Assembly (NCBI GenBank): GCA_964415045.1
Contig: CAYPZL010000281.1
Span: 1-5,488, forward strand
Source of the DNA: CAYPZL01 sp964415045
GTDB lineage: Bacteria; Planctomycetota; Phycisphaerae; Sedimentisphaerales; Anaerobacaceae
Direction of reading: 5' to 3'
Length of the DNA: 5,488 nucleotides
The notes beneath the pieces are model-generated. The model saw nothing but the letters and a program-made list of their open reading frames with translations. It was not told the origin of the DNA and did no database searches. Positions 1 to 5,488 of this stretch are shown here, piece by piece (positions within the stretch are counted from its first letter, which is position 1; each line of letters starts with the position of its first letter). A program made the position numbers and the translations under genes.

Positions 1-375
1 CTCCGTGTCGACCTGCTTCGTGTGGATCCGCAACGTCTTGCGGTACGGGTCCGAGTAGCGCCAGGGCGGCTCCTTGCCCGGGGCCATGACTTCGTAGACG
101 ACCGTCTGGCCGGCCTCCGTCTCCCGGACCCGATCGCCCCGCTGGGGAAGCGTCGGTTGGCCGTCGAGCACCAGGTGCTCGGCAAGGATCAGGTAGTCGC
201 GCGACTCGGTCCGCACCAGCACGCCCAAGCCGTCGTCCACCTCGAACACGGTCCGACCGATCGTGGCGGGGACTTCCACGTTGGAGTCGCCCCGCTCGTA
301 GACGACCGAGCGGGTCATGTGCTCGGTGCGCTGCGCCTCCAGCCAGTCGGAACCGGTTCGAAGTAGGTCGGGCAT
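1..375 (-). CDS. Probable phage head-tail joining protein (C-terminus cut by window edge)
   Basis: The minus-strand frame from the ATG at 375 stays open for 125 codons to the window edge, so the stop lies outside. The product begins MPDLLRTGSDWLEAQ. It holds a charged core with RTVFEVDDGLGVLVRTESRDYL at about residues 41-62 and VVYEVMAPGKEPPWRYSDPY at about 92-111, then LRIHT. Such compact beta-rich proteins of about 120 residues occur after the capsid and cement genes in lambda-like head modules, where they act as connectors or stoppers between portal and tail (compare lambda gpFII, 117 residues). The start is 15 bases after the cement gene stop, with an AGGA (386-389) 10 bases upstream, so it is probably translationally linked to that gene. 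The family assignment rests on position, size and general resemblance and is only moderate. That this is a real gene is well supported by the G/C-rich third positions and the operon fit. If the family length holds, only a few residues are missing. Confidence 0.75.
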   Translation of the reverse strand, partial: MPDLLRTGSDWLEAQRTEHMTRSVVYERGDSNVEVPATIGRTVFEVDDGLGVLVRTESRDYLILAEHLVLDGQPTLPQRGDRVRETEAGQTVVYEVMAPGKEPPWRYSDPYRKTLRIHTKQVDTE

Positions 376-390
376 CGACAGATCTTCCTG

Positions 391-732
391 CTACTGGCTC
401 AGCCGGGCCCGCACGGTCGTGTCGTCATCGCCGGCCGCGGCCGTGGTCTTGCCCAACAGCTTGTTGGCGCCCGTCTCGCTGTCGGTCTTCGCCTCCTGAT
501 CGCCTTCGTCCCAGTAGACGGTCGCCCCGGCGGTGATCGCCGAGCCCCCGCCCGTCGCCTTGGGGAAGTCGAACACGCCCGAGACGGCCAAGGCGCCCAG
601 CACGTTGGCTGCGATCGGCTGCTTGGCCACACCGACCAGGTCGCCCTGGACCACCACGGCGCCGGCCGCAACGTCGGACGAGGGCGTGTAGTCGATCTGG
701 TCGCCTTTTTGCACGAAAACTGCGATTGCCAT
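391..732 (-). CDS. DUF2190-family capsid cement (decoration) protein
   Basis: This 113-residue protein has the features of the DUF2190 family, often annotated as capsid cement protein: an N-terminal FVQKGDQIDYTPSSDVAAG (residues 6-24), a VVVQGDLVGVA strand (27-37), the SGVFDFPKA segment (51-59), GATVYWD (69-75) and an end with TTVRARL (105-111). Length is normal for the family. Members are small glycine- and valine-rich beta proteins thought to bind the outside of the capsid and stabilise it; its place downstream of the capsid gene fits this role. The start at 732 is well supported by an AAAGGAGG at 741-748 with 8 bases of spacing. The gene begins 4 bases after the endonuclease stop, and its ribosome-binding site is made of that gene's last codons. 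The head-tail gene follows after 15 bases. The family call is strong; the decoration role is inferred from the family. Confidence 0.9.
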   Translation of the reverse strand: MAIAVFVQKGDQIDYTPSSDVAAGAVVVQGDLVGVAKQPIAANVLGALAVSGVFDFPKATGGGSAITAGATVYWDEGDQEAKTDSETGANKLLGKTTAAAGDDDTTVRARLSQ

Positions 733-736
733 AGGA

Positions 737-1687
737 CTAGCCTCCTTTGATGGGTTCTTCTTCAGCCGACAACTGCTCGCGCAGAATGGCTTCGATGTTG
801 TCGTATTCCCAGTACGGAATCCTCAGCAGCCGATAGTCGTGTTTGGCTGCAAAACGGTTCTTGATTGCGTCGTGCCGATGAGTCTCCTCCAGTTTCTCGT
901 CGCCCCCCCAGAGTTCGGAGTTGTCGTAGTGTTGCCGGCCATCGAACTCGATCAGGAGCCGATGGCTTGGTACGAAGAAATCGAAAGGCAGCGGTCGTTT
1001 GGCCCGGCAGTTGGCGAACCGCACCTGCTCGCCGAAATTCGTCCCGAGTGCAGTGAGGGTCTCTCGAACGCGCTGTTCGCCGTTCGACTGAATGCATTTC
1101 GGACAACCCGTACCCTTAAGATGGGTAGCCACTGATTGCCGGAACAATCCGTGCTTGGGACAGCGAATCGGGATCTTGGAGTGCATGTTGACGAAGTCCT
1201 GCAGCTCATACTCGTACCGATTTGGGCCGTGAACACTGATCACTCGCTCCACGAAATCCCAAAAGGAAAGCCTCCTTTCTCGGCCGATTCGGTTGAACGC
1301 GCACTTGCGGCAGCCTCGCCCGCTCAAGTGCCGAGCTGGCTTCATGAGGAAGGGGCCATGCTTTGGGCACACGATCGTGATCTTCGAGAGGATTCCCTGA
1401 TAGTTGACGCGACTGTAATCGTAGCGGTCTCCGTGGATCTTCCGGGCTCGTTCGATGAACTGGTCGGTCGTATGGCGGTGTGCCTTGCCCATCAGGTCGG
1501 CCCGGCACTTCGGACACCCGCCCGATTTTGAATACACATGCGACTTCGGAGTCGTGTGATAGACTCCGTGCTTGCGGCAAATGACTTCGATGGGCTTGTC
1601 GAAACCGACATATCGGCTGCCAGAGTAGTCGAACCGATCGCCGTGCTCTGCTCTGGCCCGTTCGATGAATTTCGCCTTCGCCGTCAT
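737..1687 (-). CDS. Free-standing endonuclease: three zinc-finger repeats plus Vsr/EDxHD-like nuclease domain
   Basis: This 316-residue protein has three tandem repeats of about 55 residues, each beginning F-(I/V)-E-R, with HGDR(F/Y)DY or a variant and then a CxxH...CxxC zinc-binding set: C37/H40 with C58/C61; C107/H110 with C126/C129; C176/H179 with C195/C198. These resemble DUF723 modules seen in phage-borne nucleases and probably bind DNA. The C-terminal part (about 200-305) looks like a Vsr/PD-(D/E)XK-type nuclease: GEQRV (E204), PFDFFV (D236), LLIEFDGRQHYD (E247, D249, H253), HDAIKN (D273, K276) and LLRIPY. This pattern fits the EDxHD homing endonuclease group (I-Bth0305I type), though I cannot confirm the fold. 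It sits between capsid and cement genes, where it has no structural role, so a selfish homing-type gene is the best reading. The ATG at 1687 is the first start after an in-frame stop, but its ribosome-binding site is poor, suggesting low expression. Sampled lines are 52-60% GC, lower than the neighbours, which suggests recent acquisition. Confidence 0.85.
   Translation of the reverse strand: MTAKAKFIERARAEHGDRFDYSGSRYVGFDKPIEVICRKHGVYHTTPKSHVYSKSGGCPKCRADLMGKAHRHTTDQFIERARKIHGDRYDYSRVNYQGILSKITIVCPKHGPFLMKPARHLSGRGCRKCAFNRIGRERRLSFWDFVERVISVHGPNRYEYELQDFVNMHSKIPIRCPKHGLFRQSVATHLKGTGCPKCIQSNGEQRVRETLTALGTNFGEQVRFANCRAKRPLPFDFFVPSHRLLIEFDGRQHYDNSELWGGDEKLEETHRHDAIKNRFAAKHDYRLLRIPYWEYDNIEAILREQLSAEEEPIKGG
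741..748 (-). promoter_or_regulatory. Strong ribosome-binding site of the cement gene
   Basis: The minus strand reads AAAGGAGG here, followed by 8 bases and the ATG at 732. It is a near-perfect Shine-Dalgarno. It lies wholly within the coding sequence of the upstream endonuclease, whose last codons AAA GGA GGC TAG (Lys-Gly-Gly-stop) encode it. Confidence 0.85.
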
Positions 1688-1770
1688 TGCCGCTGCAGTG
1701 CTGGTGCGCCGAAATTGCCCATTGCCAAAGACATAGTTTGCGTCGTAACCGCATCAATGATGCGATCGCA
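1688..1770 (-). other. 83-base gap between capsid and endonuclease genes
   Basis: This is the only sizeable gap in an otherwise tightly packed module. It holds the palindromes at 1751-1773 and no convincing Shine-Dalgarno for the endonuclease. I see no T-run that would make the dyads an intrinsic terminator, and no clear -35/-10 pair. Because the other junctions range from a 26-base overlap to a 15-base gap, the extra length probably came with the endonuclease gene. Confidence 0.6.
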
Positions 1771-1773
1771 TCA
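1751..1773. repeat. Two overlapping palindromes at the capsid gene stop
   Basis: Positions 1758-1773 read TGATGCGATCGCATCA, a perfect 16-base palindrome whose last three bases on the plus strand are the complement of the capsid TGA stop. Positions 1751-1763 read GCATCAATGATGC, a 13-base palindrome around a single central base, sharing the TGATGC unit with the first. The unit GCATCA/TGATGC therefore occurs three times in 23 bases, so two alternative hairpins or a symmetrical protein-binding site are possible. No T-run follows on the minus strand. Confidence 0.8.
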
Positions 1774-3885
1774 CGCTTCGCCTTTGCTTTTCACCCCAGC
1801 CCGCCCATCTTGAAGGGCACAGCCAAAATCATGGACCCCTCTGAGCTGCACACCCAACACGTTGAAATCCGCGTCGGCCGTCTCGATCGTGGGCGACTCC
1901 TGGCCGTTGAGGAACGCCACCTCAATGACCGGCAGGTCGTTGGGGTCGGCCAGCAGGTACCAGGCCTTGGACGAGTTGCCCGTGTACTGGCTGTTCGAGA
2001 GATACCGGCTGACCTCCACCCGGAACTTGCCCTGGTGCGGGTTCGAGACCGGGTACTTAGTGCTGGCCGTGGTGTCGCGAAGCTCCATCGACTTGTAGAG
2101 CTGCGTCCCGACCGCCGACAGCGCCGTGGGCACCAAGAGAATAGCCGGCATGATCCCGATCGGCTTGCCGTCGCTATCGACCTGATCCATGAAGGCCACC
2201 TCGACCTTCGTGAGCCCGTCGATCGACAGGACCGTGTCGGCACCCTCCAGGTAGTTGTTGTTCCCGGCCGTGAAGAACGTGGAGTTGGCCAGGAACGTGG
2301 TCCAGAAGACGTCGTTGATCTTCAGGCCCGAGCCGCGGCCCAGCTTTCTCGGTACGGTGGTGATCGCGCCAAGATCGTCATTGATGATGTCCCGGCGATC
2401 GATGGTGAGCATCAGGCCGTAGGTGTCGGCCTTGTTGGTATACTGCTCTTCCCCGAGCGTGCCGTGCTTGAGCTCACCGCCCGGCGCGACCTGCTCGTAC
2501 TGGTCCTTACCGACCAGCCGGTAGCTGGTGACCGTCTTGAAGTCGCTGACGTTTCGCACCGCGCAGATGTTCCGCCAGGTCCGCTCGACCGAGAAGAAGC
2601 CTTCCAACAAGAACTTGTTGGCCACGTTGGAGAGGATCCCGCCGACGTCGACCGTCGAGAACCCGGCCTCCAGATGCGGCTGGAAGGCGAAGCGGAGCAC
2701 CGCCCGGCTGTCGCGGAAGTTGCGGCCCGTGAAACCGTTGGCCCAGGCGGCTTCCAAGAGCAGCTCCTGCAGTCCGATCGCGCCGCGGAACCGTCGGTCG
2801 GCCGCATCGAGCGTTTCGTCGTCGAACTGCTTTTCGACTCCCTGCAGGCCCGACGCCATCAGGCAGGCGGCCTCGAGAGTGCGGGAATCGACCGAGTTGT
2901 CGACAAAATGGGCGGCCGGGGCCTTGGGGCGCGTGGTCCGCAGGGCCTCCAACTCGCAGCGGTCTCGGTCCCAGCCCTCGCGGATGGCGCGGGCTTCAAT
3001 CTCGGGGAACCGCCCGGCACAGAACTGGCGGATCTCGGCGATTCGGTTGGACTCGGCCAACGCCTCGGCGCGGATCTGGGCGGCGGCGGGGCCCGTGTAC
3101 GTCCCCTGCACGCCGGGGGCCTGCGTCTCGGCCGGCTTCTTCGTGTCGGCCGTGGCAGTCTTCTCGTCGCCCTCGGTGGTCTCCGTGTGGTTGTCGTTCG
3201 TCTCGTCCATGGCGACTTGTTCCTCCTCTTGTGCTCTTGCGGCGGCCGCCACGCTGGCGCTGGTCTGGCCGTCGGCGCCCAGGTCCACGAAACTGATCTC
3301 GCCGAGCACCGACTTGCGGACCACATTGACCGGGCCGACGAACTCCCGGCCGTTGACGATCACCTTCTGCTTCGCCCGGACGAACTCAAACTCCTCGACG
3401 GCCGCGCCCAAGGATGCCTGCCAGGGGAATCCGTTGCGTGCACTGGCCACGATCTCCTTGGCGGCCCCCGTATCGCGGGAGACGACGCCCGCGGCCAGGA
3501 GCTTGCCGTCCTGGACCTGGATCGAGTCGGTGTGGCCGACGCCGCTCTGCATGTCGTGGCCGAACCGGATGGGCCGGTTCTGCGACGGGATCCCCAGGCC
3601 GGCCAGGTCCACGATGACCGGGTACCGCCAGCCGGCGATCCGCATGGGTCCGCCCGTGTAGGCGACCATCGAGAACCGGGGCAATCGCGGCTTGCCGTCG
3701 GCCGTCTCCTGGCCCTCGGCGGCCGCTTCGATCGACAGGGCCCCCGGCTCGCTGACCAGTTGCAGGAAGCCGGCCGTCTTCACCCGGCTGTGCTTCTGGC
3801 GATCCGGACCGTTTGGTTCCTGAGCCGTGACCGGCTGCTCCCTACCTTGCTCAGTGGACTCACTCTGCCGCTTTGGACGGGACAT
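1771..3885 (-). CDS. Prohead protease / major capsid protein fusion
   Basis: This 704-residue protein joins two head functions. Residues about 35-215 resemble a prohead maturation protease of the S78/HK97 type: FSMVAYTGGP (71-80), RFGHD with the likely catalytic H110, WQASLGA with the likely catalytic S158, and a closing LGEISFVDLGAD (194-205). The H-to-S spacing of 48 residues suits the family. Residues 226-258 form an acidic, Thr-rich linker, followed by a charged, probably helical delta/scaffold-like stretch to about 380. The shell subunit follows at about 385-704, with TYGLMLTIDRRDIINDD (488-504), GIMPAILLVP (577-586) and AWYLLADPNDLPVIEVAFLNG (641-661), as in Mu gpT-like capsid proteins. 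Fused protease/capsid proteins are a known phage arrangement. I chose ATG 3885 because a GAGGAGGA lies 5 bases upstream; an in-frame ATG at 3927 lacks such a site. The gene overlaps the portal by 26 bases. A second internal start probably makes a 479-residue capsid product. Confidence 0.92.
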   Translation of the reverse strand: MSRPKRQSESTEQGREQPVTAQEPNGPDRQKHSRVKTAGFLQLVSEPGALSIEAAAEGQETADGKPRLPRFSMVAYTGGPMRIAGWRYPVIVDLAGLGIPSQNRPIRFGHDMQSGVGHTDSIQVQDGKLLAAGVVSRDTGAAKEIVASARNGFPWQASLGAAVEEFEFVRAKQKVIVNGREFVGPVNVVRKSVLGEISFVDLGADGQTSASVAAAARAQEEEQVAMDETNDNHTETTEGDEKTATADTKKPAETQAPGVQGTYTGPAAAQIRAEALAESNRIAEIRQFCAGRFPEIEARAIREGWDRDRCELEALRTTRPKAPAAHFVDNSVDSRTLEAACLMASGLQGVEKQFDDETLDAADRRFRGAIGLQELLLEAAWANGFTGRNFRDSRAVLRFAFQPHLEAGFSTVDVGGILSNVANKFLLEGFFSVERTWRNICAVRNVSDFKTVTSYRLVGKDQYEQVAPGGELKHGTLGEEQYTNKADTYGLMLTIDRRDIINDDLGAITTVPRKLGRGSGLKINDVFWTTFLANSTFFTAGNNNYLEGADTVLSIDGLTKVEVAFMDQVDSDGKPIGIMPAILLVPTALSAVGTQLYKSMELRDTTASTKYPVSNPHQGKFRVEVSRYLSNSQYTGNSSKAWYLLADPNDLPVIEVAFLNGQESPTIETADADFNVLGVQLRGVHDFGCALQDGRAGVKSKGEA
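3208..3230 (-). promoter_or_regulatory. Candidate internal translation start for a capsid-only product
   Basis: Inside the fusion gene the minus strand carries AAGAGGAGGA at 3221-3230, then 10 bases and an in-frame ATG at 3210 (Met226). It lies exactly between the end of the protease domain and the start of the acidic linker. The AGGAGG core is perfect; the spacing is slightly long. Initiation here would give a 479-residue scaffold-plus-shell protein without the protease, as lambda makes Nu3 from inside gene C. Confidence 0.55.
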
Positions 3886-5344
3886 CTTCTTCCTCCTCAA
3901 GTTCCGTGTCAGAATCGTCGGACGCACCGGGCTGGGCCTCCTTCGGGCTCAACCCGAGTTCACGCATCAGGACCATTTCCTTGGCCCGCTGACGCAGGGC
4001 GTTTTCCCAATCGCGCCCCTGCCGGGCGTATTCGTAGGCCAAGGTGGTCGTGTGGTTCAAAAGTCGCGTGGCCTGGGCATTGGCCTCTTTGGCCGGATCC
4101 ACATGCTCCTGGCCGTCCCAGAACCACTGGTGAGCCAGCTCGCGGAAGGCCGCGGTCCGAATCCACCGCGGCAAGAGATCCGAGATGAGAATCGCCTCGT
4201 CGAGCCAGGCGCGAAGCACGCGATCCAGGACCACTAATCCCAACTGGGCCTGGTCGACGCGGATGCTCTTGTAGTAGGTCTGGTGGTCGAGCCGGCCGGA
4301 CGCGTAGTTGTAGCCCGACGAGTTGCAGGCCGCGACGTTGTACGGAATGGACAGGCACCGAGCTATTTCATTTAGTATTTCATGCTTAAATTCTGAATAG
4401 CCGGTGGAAGGCTGCTCCGCGTGAATCTGGCCGAGTCGCCATCCTCCCGGCAGCACCGTGGCCATGCGGCGTTCCAGTTCCACCAGGTCCATCGGCTCGA
4501 CCGACTCGGCCTCGCCGTTGGGCGGGGTGTCGGTGAACAGGACGGCCGCGAAATCGGCCGCTGTCTCGGCCGCGGCCAGGACGGCCAGCGTGTAGCGACG
4601 GAGCTGGGCGAACAGGGGCAGGGCCGGCATGATCTCGGGGATGCCCCGGTTCTGGCCCGGCCGGTCGGAGCGGAAGTAGTGGATCATCGCCGCGGCCGGC
4701 ACGCGGTCGTAGTCGAGCGACAGGGGCCCGCGATCGTCGCCCGGGTGGCTCTTGAGCAGGTGATACTCGACCGGGTTGCCGTCGGCGTCGAAGACGATGC
4801 CGTCGGTGGCGTTCGTGCGGGTTTTCTGGCGCGCGAGGTCTGGGGTGGCCACCTGGTCGGCTTCCACGAGACGCAGGTCGAGCTTCACCGGCGAGTCGAC
4901 CTGGGGATTGGCCACGAGCATCGCGAAGGCTTCGCCGTCACTGGCCCGGGCCACGCGCATGGTGCGGAGCTTCTCGGCCAAGGCGACCGACTCGGCCCAC
5001 CGCACGAACTCCTGCTCGACGACCCGATTCGCCTCGGCGTCGTCGGTGAGCATCTGGAGCCTGGGTCCGGTGCCCACGCAGTCGTTGGCCAGGGTGAGCA
5101 CAATGCCCCGGGCGTAGCTGTTGTTGGCCACCTCGTAGCGAGCCCGGGCACGCAGCGTGCGACGGACCTGGGGGTTATTGGCCGTGTTGGCCGACAAGAG
5201 ATCGGCGTTGGCCCAGTGCCGGCGGTTCTCGTCGGTCGTCGTCGCCGCGTCGTAGCGGCCGCGGACGCGAAGCGGCATCTGAACGGCGCGGAGCGAGCGC
5301 CGCCGGGGTGTGCGCGCGAGCCTATTTGTGAGCCAACCGAGCAT
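3860..5344 (-). CDS. Lambda-family phage portal protein
   Basis: This 494-residue protein matches the lambda gpB-type portal family (lambda gpB is 533 residues). Portals form the ring at one capsid vertex through which DNA is packaged and to which the tail attaches. Visible marks include RARYEVANNSYARGIV (66-81) with CVGTGPRLQ (89-97), the FRSDRPGQNRGIPE motif (224-237), EFKHEILNEIARCLSIPYN (318-336), YNYASGRLDHQTYYK (345-359) and WFWDGQEHVDPAKEANA (407-423). The C-terminus ends in an acidic run (about 481-487). Both ends are present, so the gene is intact. The start at 5344 lies 12 bases after the upstream stop with only a weak GAGAG-like site; Met23 is a possible alternative start. The 3' end overlaps the fusion gene by 26 bases and contains that gene's ribosome-binding site. 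One oddity is a patch of AT-rich codons at residues 316-328. Family assignment is firm. Confidence 0.95.
   Translation of the reverse strand: MLGWLTNRLARTPRRRSLRAVQMPLRVRGRYDAATTTDENRRHWANADLLSANTANNPQVRRTLRARARYEVANNSYARGIVLTLANDCVGTGPRLQMLTDDAEANRVVEQEFVRWAESVALAEKLRTMRVARASDGEAFAMLVANPQVDSPVKLDLRLVEADQVATPDLARQKTRTNATDGIVFDADGNPVEYHLLKSHPGDDRGPLSLDYDRVPAAAMIHYFRSDRPGQNRGIPEIMPALPLFAQLRRYTLAVLAAAETAADFAAVLFTDTPPNGEAESVEPMDLVELERRMATVLPGGWRLGQIHAEQPSTGYSEFKHEILNEIARCLSIPYNVAACNSSGYNYASGRLDHQTYYKSIRVDQAQLGLVVLDRVLRAWLDEAILISDLLPRWIRTAAFRELAHQWFWDGQEHVDPAKEANAQATRLLNHTTTLAYEYARQGRDWENALRQRAKEMVLMRELGLSPKEAQPGASDDSDTELEEEEDVPSKAAE
3891..3898 (-). promoter_or_regulatory. Ribosome-binding site deciding the fusion-gene start
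   Basis: GAGGAGGA with 5 bases to the ATG at 3885 is a strong Shine-Dalgarno. It sits within the final codons of the portal gene, where it encodes part of a glutamate run, and it favours this start over the in-frame ATG 42 bases upstream. It suggests translational coupling of portal and capsid genes. Confidence 0.85.
4361..4399 (-). other. AT-rich synonymous-codon patch within the portal gene
   Basis: Residues 316-328 of the portal are encoded by 13 codons of which 12 end in A or T, including ATA twice, CTA, AAT and TCA. The 40 bases 4361-4400 contain 10 G/C (25%), while flanking portal sequence is mostly well above 60% and favours G/C in third positions. The encoded residues belong to a motif conserved in the family, so the protein looks normal and only codon choice has changed. 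The edges are sharp. Confidence 0.85.
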
Positions 5345-5356
5345 GCGTTGCGTCTC

Positions 5357-5488
5357 TCAATCCGCTCCTGGGGGCACGAGCTTCTTGGTGGCCACGCCCA
5401 GGCCCTTCTTCCGAGCCGCCTTCTTGCCTTCCAGGTAGCGGTCGGCAGCGATCTGATCGGCGAGGCTGTGCTGTTTCACCCGTGCGCT
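5357..5488 (-). CDS. C-terminus of a small basic protein between terminase and portal (N-terminus cut by window edge)
   Basis: The minus-strand frame is open from the window edge to a TGA at 5357-5359 and gives 43 residues, including HSLADQIAADRYLEGKKAA (7-25) and ending TKKLVPPGAD. The stretch is lysine-rich and its first half is probably helical. The stop is 12 bases before the portal start, as expected for the gene preceding the portal in the same operon. In lambda this slot holds gpW, a 68-residue head-completion protein, and small proteins are usual here. I do not see enough of it to assign it to that family. Third positions are mainly G/C, supporting a real coding end and not a chance frame. 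It could alternatively be the tail of a larger protein such as a terminase subunit, though the basic, low-complexity end makes this less likely. Confidence 0.65.
   Translation of the reverse strand, partial: SARVKQHSLADQIAADRYLEGKKAARKKGLGVATKKLVPPGAD

Noticed and set aside
22..366. Plus-strand frame opposite the head-tail gene
   Set aside because: It is antisense to a better-supported minus-strand gene whose open frame runs off the window; its His/Arg/Val-rich product has no recognisable motif.
1269..1278. Second copy of AAAGGAGGCT (as in the cement ribosome-binding site) inside the endonuclease, with short arms GAAAG/CTTTC
   Set aside because: The nearest in-frame start-like codon (GTG, Val146) is too far downstream for initiation, and the residues encode part of a normal inter-repeat linker. 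Chance is the simpler explanation.
1206..1757. Minus-strand 183-codon frame overlapping the endonuclease N-terminal half
   Set aside because: It is a shifted-frame reading of the zinc-finger repeats with no family features; the endonuclease frame carries the regularly spaced Cys and His residues.
1762..1769. GCGATCGC as a HIP1-type element pointing to a cyanobacterial host
   Set aside because: HIP1 is meaningful only when highly repeated. I noticed only this copy, embedded in a larger palindrome, so it says nothing about the host.
1751..1773. Intrinsic transcription terminator after the capsid gene
   Set aside because: The palindromes could fold but are not followed by a T-run on the minus strand, and the stem of the perfect palindrome would have almost no loop.
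2528..3661. Plus-strand open frame of 377 codons
   Set aside because: Its Ser/Ala/Arg-rich composition is typical of an antisense frame over a GC-rich gene, and the opposite strand encodes a clear capsid protein.
3886..3927. Upstream ATG at 3927 as the start of the fusion protein
   Set aside because: It lacks a good ribosome-binding site and would add 14 residues unlike a usual N-terminus, while ATG 3885 has an excellent one.
1687..4188. Very long plus-strand open frame (833 codons) antisense to the capsid and portal genes
   Set aside because: It crosses several well-identified minus-strand genes and the intergenic gap, has no recognisable domain or ribosome-binding site, and is arginine-, leucine- and glycine-rich as expected for an antisense shadow of G/C-rich codons.

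Overview
This window is part of a tailed-phage (Caudoviricetes) head-assembly module, from either a phage or an integrated prophage. Every convincing gene lies on the minus strand, so transcription runs from high to low coordinates. The DNA is GC-rich: sampled 60-base lines in the capsid gene are about 67% GC, and third codon positions are strongly G/C. The host is therefore a high-GC bacterium. The style of the portal and head-tail proteins recalls prophages of Planctomycetes, but that is recollection and not proven here.

In transcription order the window holds: (1) the C-terminal 43 residues of a small basic protein in the slot where lambda carries gpW, between terminase and portal (5357-5488, cut by the window edge); (2) a lambda-type portal protein (3860-5344); (3) a prohead protease fused in frame to the major capsid protein (1771-3885); (4) an 83-base gap with overlapping palindromes; (5) a free-standing endonuclease with three zinc-finger repeats and a Vsr/EDxHD-like nuclease domain (737-1687); (6) a DUF2190-type capsid cement protein (391-732); (7) a likely head-tail joining protein, cut by the left edge (1-375). 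Together they would build and mature the capsid: the portal nucleates the shell, the protease/capsid fusion supplies shell subunits and the maturation enzyme, the cement protein decorates the shell, and the last protein helps close the portal and attach the tail. The endonuclease is the one gene without a structural role and looks like an inserted selfish gene.

The genes are tightly packed (26-base overlap, and gaps of 4, 12 and 15 bases), consistent with one operon. No promoter, terminator, tRNA, CRISPR array or attachment site was recognised. I see no wholly new system. The points worth following are a likely internal translation start that would make a capsid-only product from the fusion gene, a short AT-rich patch of synonymous codons inside a conserved portal motif, the neat placement of the endonuclease so that its last codons carry the ribosome-binding site of the next gene, and a perfect 16-base palindrome that includes the capsid stop codon.
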